This document shows, piece by piece, positions 4,107-6,799 of a DNA stretch of 6,799 nt (its first letter is position 1; each line of letters starts with the position of its first letter). The notes beneath the pieces are model-generated. The model made no database searches. It was not told the DNA's origin and was given only the letters and a program-made list of their open reading frames with translations. Where the stretch lies: positions 2,292 through 9,090 of the forward strand of contig LWDI01000047.1 of NCBI GenBank assembly GCA_002083475.1, read 5' to 3'. The DNA is from Proteobacteria bacterium SG_bin5. GTDB lineage: Bacteria; Pseudomonadota; Alphaproteobacteria; Sphingomonadales; Sphingomonadaceae. The position numbers were made by a program, and so were the translations under genes.

Positions 4107-6251
4107 TCACCCCGTCGCCAGCGCCGCCAGCAGCAGCAGCGCGACGATGTTGGTGATCTTGATCATCGGGTTCACCGCCGGCCCCGCCGTGTCCTTATAG
4201 GGGTCGCCCACCGTGTCGCCGGTCACCGCCGCTTTGTGCGCGTCGCTGCCCTTGCCGCCGTGATGGTCGTCTTCGATATATTTCTTCGCATTGTCCCACG
4301 CGCCGCCGCCCGAGGTCATCGAGATGGCGACGAACAGCCCCGAGACGATCACCCCCAGCAGCATCGCCCCCAGGGCCGCGAAGCCCTCCGCCTGCCCCGC
4401 GACGAGCGTGATGATGAAATACACCGCGATGGGGGACAAGACCGGCAGCAGCGAGGGCACGATCATCTCGGCGATCGCCGCCTTGGTCACCAGGTCGACG
4501 GTGCGAGCATAGTCCGGGCGGCTGGTGCCCTGCATGATCCCGGGGTTGTTGCGGAATTGCTCGCGCACTTCCTCCACCACCGCGCCGGCCGCGCGGCCGA
4601 CCGCCGTCATCCCCATCGCGCCGAACAAATAGGGAAGCAGCGCGCCGAGCAGCAGCCCGACGATGACGTACGGATTGGACAGCGAGAAATCGACCGTCAA
4701 CTCGCTGAAATAAGTCCGCAAATCGGTGGTGTACGCGCCGAACAGCACGAGGGCGGCGAGCGCGGCCGAGCCGATGGCATAGCCCTTGGTCACCGCCTTG
4801 GTGGTGTTGCCGACCGCGTCGAGCTCGTCGGTCTTGTGGCGCACTTCGTCGGGCAACCCGGCCATCTCCGCGATGCCGCCGGCATTGTCGGTGACGGGGC
4901 CATAAGCGTCGAGCGCGACCACCATCCCGGCTTGCGCGAGCATCGCGGTCGCGGCGAAGGCGACGCCGATCACGCCCGCGAGCTGGAAAGCGGCGATCAC
5001 CGCGACCACGATCACCAAGGTCGGCAGCGCGGTCGACTCCAGGCTGATCGCGAGGCCCTGGATGACGTTGGTGCCATGCCCCGTGACCGAGGCCTTGGCG
5101 ATCGAGCGCACGGGGCGGAAATTGGTGCCGGTATAATATTCGGTGATCCACACCATCGCGCCCGTCACCGCGAGGCCGATCATCATGCACAGGAACAGCG
5201 CGTTGCCGCTGAAATTGCCGATCCGCTGCCCCTCGGCGAGTTCGGGCGTGCCGCCCGAGAGGAAAGCATTGCCACCGACCGGCGTGCTCATGTCGCCCAG
5301 TGCATAAACGGTCGCGGCATAGATGAGCGGCACCGAGAGCAGGGCCGAGGTCCAGAAGCCCTTGTAGAGCGCGCCCATGATGCTGCCCTTGCCGAGCCGC
5401 ACGAAATAAGTGCCGATGATCGAGGTGAGGATGCACACCCCGCCGACGATCAGCGGCAGGCCCATCAGCGCGCCGAGCTTATCGGCCTTGGGCAGCAGCA
5501 GCGCGACCGAGATCATCGTCACGCCCAAGGTCACGACATAAGTCTCGAACAAATCGGCCGCCATCCCCGCGCAATCGCCGACATTGTCGCCGACGTTGTC
5601 CGCGATCACGGCGGGGTTGCGGGGGTCGTCCTCGGGGATGCCCGCCTCGACCTTACCGACCAGATCGGCGCCGACATCGGCCGCCTTGGTGAAGATGCCG
5701 CCGCCGAGCCTAGCGAAGATCGAGATCAGCGACGCGCCGAAGGCGAGCGCGGTCAGCGCCTCGACGATGGTGCGATCGGCCGGGTTATCGATCCGGTGGC
5801 CCGCGATCTCGACCAGATACCAATAAAAGCCCGCGATAGACAGCAGCCCCAGCCCCGCGACCAACAGCCCGGTGATCGCGCCCGAGCGGAAAGCGAGCGT
5901 CAGCCCGGCCTGGAGCGAGGTCCGCGCGGCCTCGGCGGTGCGGACGTTCGCGCGCACCGAAATATTCATGCCGACATAGCCCGCGACCCCCGAGAGCACC
6001 GCGCCGATCACGAAGCCGATGGTCGAGACATACCCAAGGGTGAAGACCAGGATCGCCGCGACCACCACGCCGACGATCGCGATGGTGCGATATTGCCGCC
6101 CGAGATAGGCCTGCGCGCCCTCCTGGATCGCGGCGGCGATGTCGCGCATTTTTTCATTGCCCGCGGGCGCGGCGATCACTTGGCGCGCGGTGACGAAGCC
6201 ATAGAGCACCGCGATGAGGCCACAGACCATGGCCGCATAAACAATCTGCAT
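4107..6251 (-). CDS. hppA: K+-independent, membrane-bound H+-translocating pyrophosphatase
   Basis: A complete 714-residue protein of the usual family length. It hydrolyses pyrophosphate to phosphate and uses the energy to pump protons across the inner membrane, saving energy when pyrophosphate from biosynthesis is removed. It is almost entirely transmembrane, with many hydrophobic helices from residue 2 onward. The substrate-binding signature is intact: GGGIFTKAADVGADLVGK (183-200), EDDPRNPAVIADNVGDNVGD (207-226), and C-terminal GDTVGDPYKDTAGPAVNP (678-695). The sequence GNTTKAVTKG (481-490) has Lys485 and Thr488, the combination known for K+-independent enzymes; K+-dependent ones have Ala and Gly there. 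The substrate is therefore most likely H+ without a potassium need. The ATG at 6251 has GAGGGG seven bases upstream and a candidate promoter 43 bases upstream. It follows thiL, as in other Sphingomonadales, but the 218-bp gap suggests its own transcription unit. Confidence 0.98.
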   Translation of the reverse strand: MQIVYAAMVCGLIAVLYGFVTARQVIAAPAGNEKMRDIAAAIQEGAQAYLGRQYRTIAIVGVVVAAILVFTLGYVSTIGFVIGAVLSGVAGYVGMNISVRANVRTAEAARTSLQAGLTLAFRSGAITGLLVAGLGLLSIAGFYWYLVEIAGHRIDNPADRTIVEALTALAFGASLISIFARLGGGIFTKAADVGADLVGKVEAGIPEDDPRNPAVIADNVGDNVGDCAGMAADLFETYVVTLGVTMISVALLLPKADKLGALMGLPLIVGGVCILTSIIGTYFVRLGKGSIMGALYKGFWTSALLSVPLIYAATVYALGDMSTPVGGNAFLSGGTPELAEGQRIGNFSGNALFLCMMIGLAVTGAMVWITEYYTGTNFRPVRSIAKASVTGHGTNVIQGLAISLESTALPTLVIVVAVIAAFQLAGVIGVAFAATAMLAQAGMVVALDAYGPVTDNAGGIAEMAGLPDEVRHKTDELDAVGNTTKAVTKGYAIGSAALAALVLFGAYTTDLRTYFSELTVDFSLSNPYVIVGLLLGALLPYLFGAMGMTAVGRAAGAVVEEVREQFRNNPGIMQGTSRPDYARTVDLVTKAAIAEMIVPSLLPVLSPIAVYFIITLVAGQAEGFAALGAMLLGVIVSGLFVAISMTSGGGAWDNAKKYIEDDHHGGKGSDAHKAAVTGDTVGDPYKDTAGPAVNPMIKITNIVALLLLAALATG

Positions 6252-6258
6252 CCCCTAT

Positions 6259-6266
6259 CCCCTCTT
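6259..6266 (-). promoter_or_regulatory. Ribosome binding site of hppA
   Basis: AAGAGGGG on the minus strand lies seven bases before the hppA ATG. A second G-run, AGGGG, directly touches the start codon and is too close to be the main site. Confidence 0.7.
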
Positions 6267-6293
6267 GGCCCTTTGCGCGGGCCTTATGGGGCG

Positions 6294-6321
6294 AGCCTAA
6301 CCGCTTCGCGGGCGAGCGCAA
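6294..6321 (-). promoter_or_regulatory. Probable promoter of hppA
   Basis: TTGCGC (6321-6316) and TAGGCT (6299-6294) are separated by 16 bases on the minus strand, a pattern common for housekeeping promoters in alphaproteobacteria. The start of transcription would fall near 6287, giving a leader of about 36 bases before the ATG. A repeated CGAAGCG element sits over the -35 region and in the spacer. Confidence 0.5.
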
Positions 6322-6329
6322 GCGCTTCG
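6302..6329. repeat. Direct repeat pair in the hppA promoter
   Basis: CGCTTCG occurs at 6302-6308 and 6323-6329 (plus strand), exactly 21 bases apart. Similarity continues to the right as GGGCG, with one base inserted in the first copy. One copy is in the promoter spacer and the other touches the upstream edge of the -35 element. The palindrome AAGCGCTT (6320-6327) overlaps the second copy. This could be an operator. Confidence 0.4.
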
Positions 6330-6372
6330 GGGCGGGGGACGGGGCTATTCGCCGCAACGCGTCGCTCGGGGC

Positions 6373-6387
6373 TTGGCCCGGGGCCAA
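6373..6387. repeat. 15-bp odd palindrome between thiL and hppA
   Basis: TTGGCCC-G-GGGCCAA is a perfect 7-bp inverted repeat around one base. It is in the middle of the thiL-hppA gap, about 50 bases upstream of the hppA -35. The single-base centre disfavours an RNA hairpin with full pairing. A protein site or chance in GC-rich DNA are both possible. Confidence 0.4.
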
Positions 6388-6431
6388 CGCCGCGCCGGGC
6401 GCCGCCCAAGCAAAGCCTGGAAGCGCGGTGG

Positions 6432-6452
6432 ATGCCGGGACGGGGCCGGCAT
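6432..6452 (-). terminator. Hairpin after thiL, possible terminator
   Basis: ATGCCGG and CCGGCAT form a perfect 7-bp stem with a seven-base loop, starting about 17 bases past the thiL stop. No T-run follows, so it would be a weak or Rho-assisted terminator. Its position between thiL and the separate hppA promoter fits the end of the upstream operon. Confidence 0.5.
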
Positions 6453-6469
6453 GATGGACAGGCGCCGGC

Positions 6470-6799
6470 CTACCCCCGATGCTCGAACCCCAGGCGGGGC
6501 GGGAGCGGCACGGCCTCGCCGGCATCGCTCAACCGCAGCCCCGCGCCGGGCGTGAGCGTCCCCACCCGCGTCGCTTCGACGGGCAGCCGCGCATCGGCCG
6601 GGGCGGCGAAGAGCAGCTGATAATCATCCCCCGCCGTCGCCGCCGCGAGCCGCGCCGGGCGGTCGTCGCCGGCGAAGGCGCGATAAGCGGGCGACAGCGG
6701 CACCGCCTCGAGCGCGATCTCGGCCGCGAGCCCGCTCGCCGCAGCGAGCCGCGCGGCGTCGATCAGCAACCCGTCGGACACGTCCATCATCGCCCGCGC
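6470..6799 (-). CDS. thiL: Thiamine-monophosphate kinase, C-terminal part (5' end off window)
   Basis: The visible 109 residues are the C-terminal third of ThiL, which phosphorylates thiamine monophosphate with ATP to make the cofactor thiamine diphosphate in the cytoplasm. Diagnostic motifs are MDVSDGLLIDAARLA (5-19 of the fragment), ATAGDDYQLLF (54-64) and the ending LGFEHRG, all typical of the family. The frame is open to the window edge, with three codons (Ala-Arg-Ala) before the Met pair, so the ATG codons seen here are internal and not the start. The TAG stop is at 6472-6470. In Sphingomonadales thiL often follows nusB and precedes hppA, which agrees with the neighbour here. Confidence 0.95.
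   Translation of the reverse strand, partial: ARAMMDVSDGLLIDAARLAAASGLAAEIALEAVPLSPAYRAFAGDDRPARLAAATAGDDYQLLFAAPADARLPVEATRVGTLTPGAGLRLSDAGEAVPLPPRLGFEHRG

Noticed and set aside
3910..4110. Small 66-residue minus-strand frame between hppA and the membrane-protein gene
   Set aside because: It begins at the hppA stop, has an Arg/Gly-rich shadow-like translation, and has no ribosome binding site I can defend.
4128..4142. Run of CAG triplets near the end of hppA
   Set aside because: It simply encodes the Leu-rich last membrane helix of the pyrophosphatase and is not a meaningful repeat.
3708..6620. A 970-codon open frame on the plus strand opposite hppA
   Set aside because: It is antisense to the well-conserved pyrophosphatase, and its translation is an Arg/His/Asp/Gln-rich composition artefact without domains. 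Long antisense frames are expected in very GC-rich genes.

Overview
The window is a GC-rich (roughly two thirds G+C) stretch of bacterial chromosome in which every gene I can support lies on the minus strand. It is best read from the right end to the left. Gene order and protein sequences point to an alphaproteobacterium of the Sphingomonadales (Sphingomonas-like). The features behind this are thiL next to a proton-pumping pyrophosphatase, the infA-maf-RNase E/G order, and IF-1 and Maf sequences of alphaproteobacterial type. This is recalled family knowledge, not a database search.

Layout in transcription order: (1) The 3' end of thiL, thiamine-monophosphate kinase (6799-6470). (2) A 218-bp gap with a hairpin after thiL and a good candidate hppA promoter. 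(3) hppA, a complete 714-residue membrane-bound H+-pyrophosphatase of the K+-independent class (6251-4107). (4) A 243-bp gap with several hairpins. (5) A gene for a 438-residue four-helix membrane protein I do not recognise (3863-2547). (6) Twelve bases later, a 263-residue phage-endolysin-like N-acetylmuramoyl-L-alanine amidase with a C-terminal peptidoglycan-binding domain (2534-1743). (7) An 89-bp gap with a possible infA promoter. (8) infA for translation initiation factor IF-1 (1653-1435), maf for a nucleotide pyrophosphatase (1434-868), and a divergent RNase E/G-family ribonuclease that runs off the left edge (875-1).

Most of the window is housekeeping: thiamine diphosphate synthesis, pyrophosphate-driven proton pumping, translation initiation, nucleotide-pool cleaning and RNA processing. 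The infA, maf and RNase genes touch or overlap and look like one operon. All three begin with non-ATG codons (TTG, GTG, TTG). The accessory part is the membrane-protein/amidase pair between hppA and infA. It looks like a two-gene operon joining an endolysin-type cell-wall hydrolase without a signal peptide to an uncharacterised inner-membrane protein. This is the best candidate for an undescribed function here, though nothing in the sequence proves what it does. I see no tRNA or rRNA genes, CRISPR arrays, insertion sequences or integrase genes.
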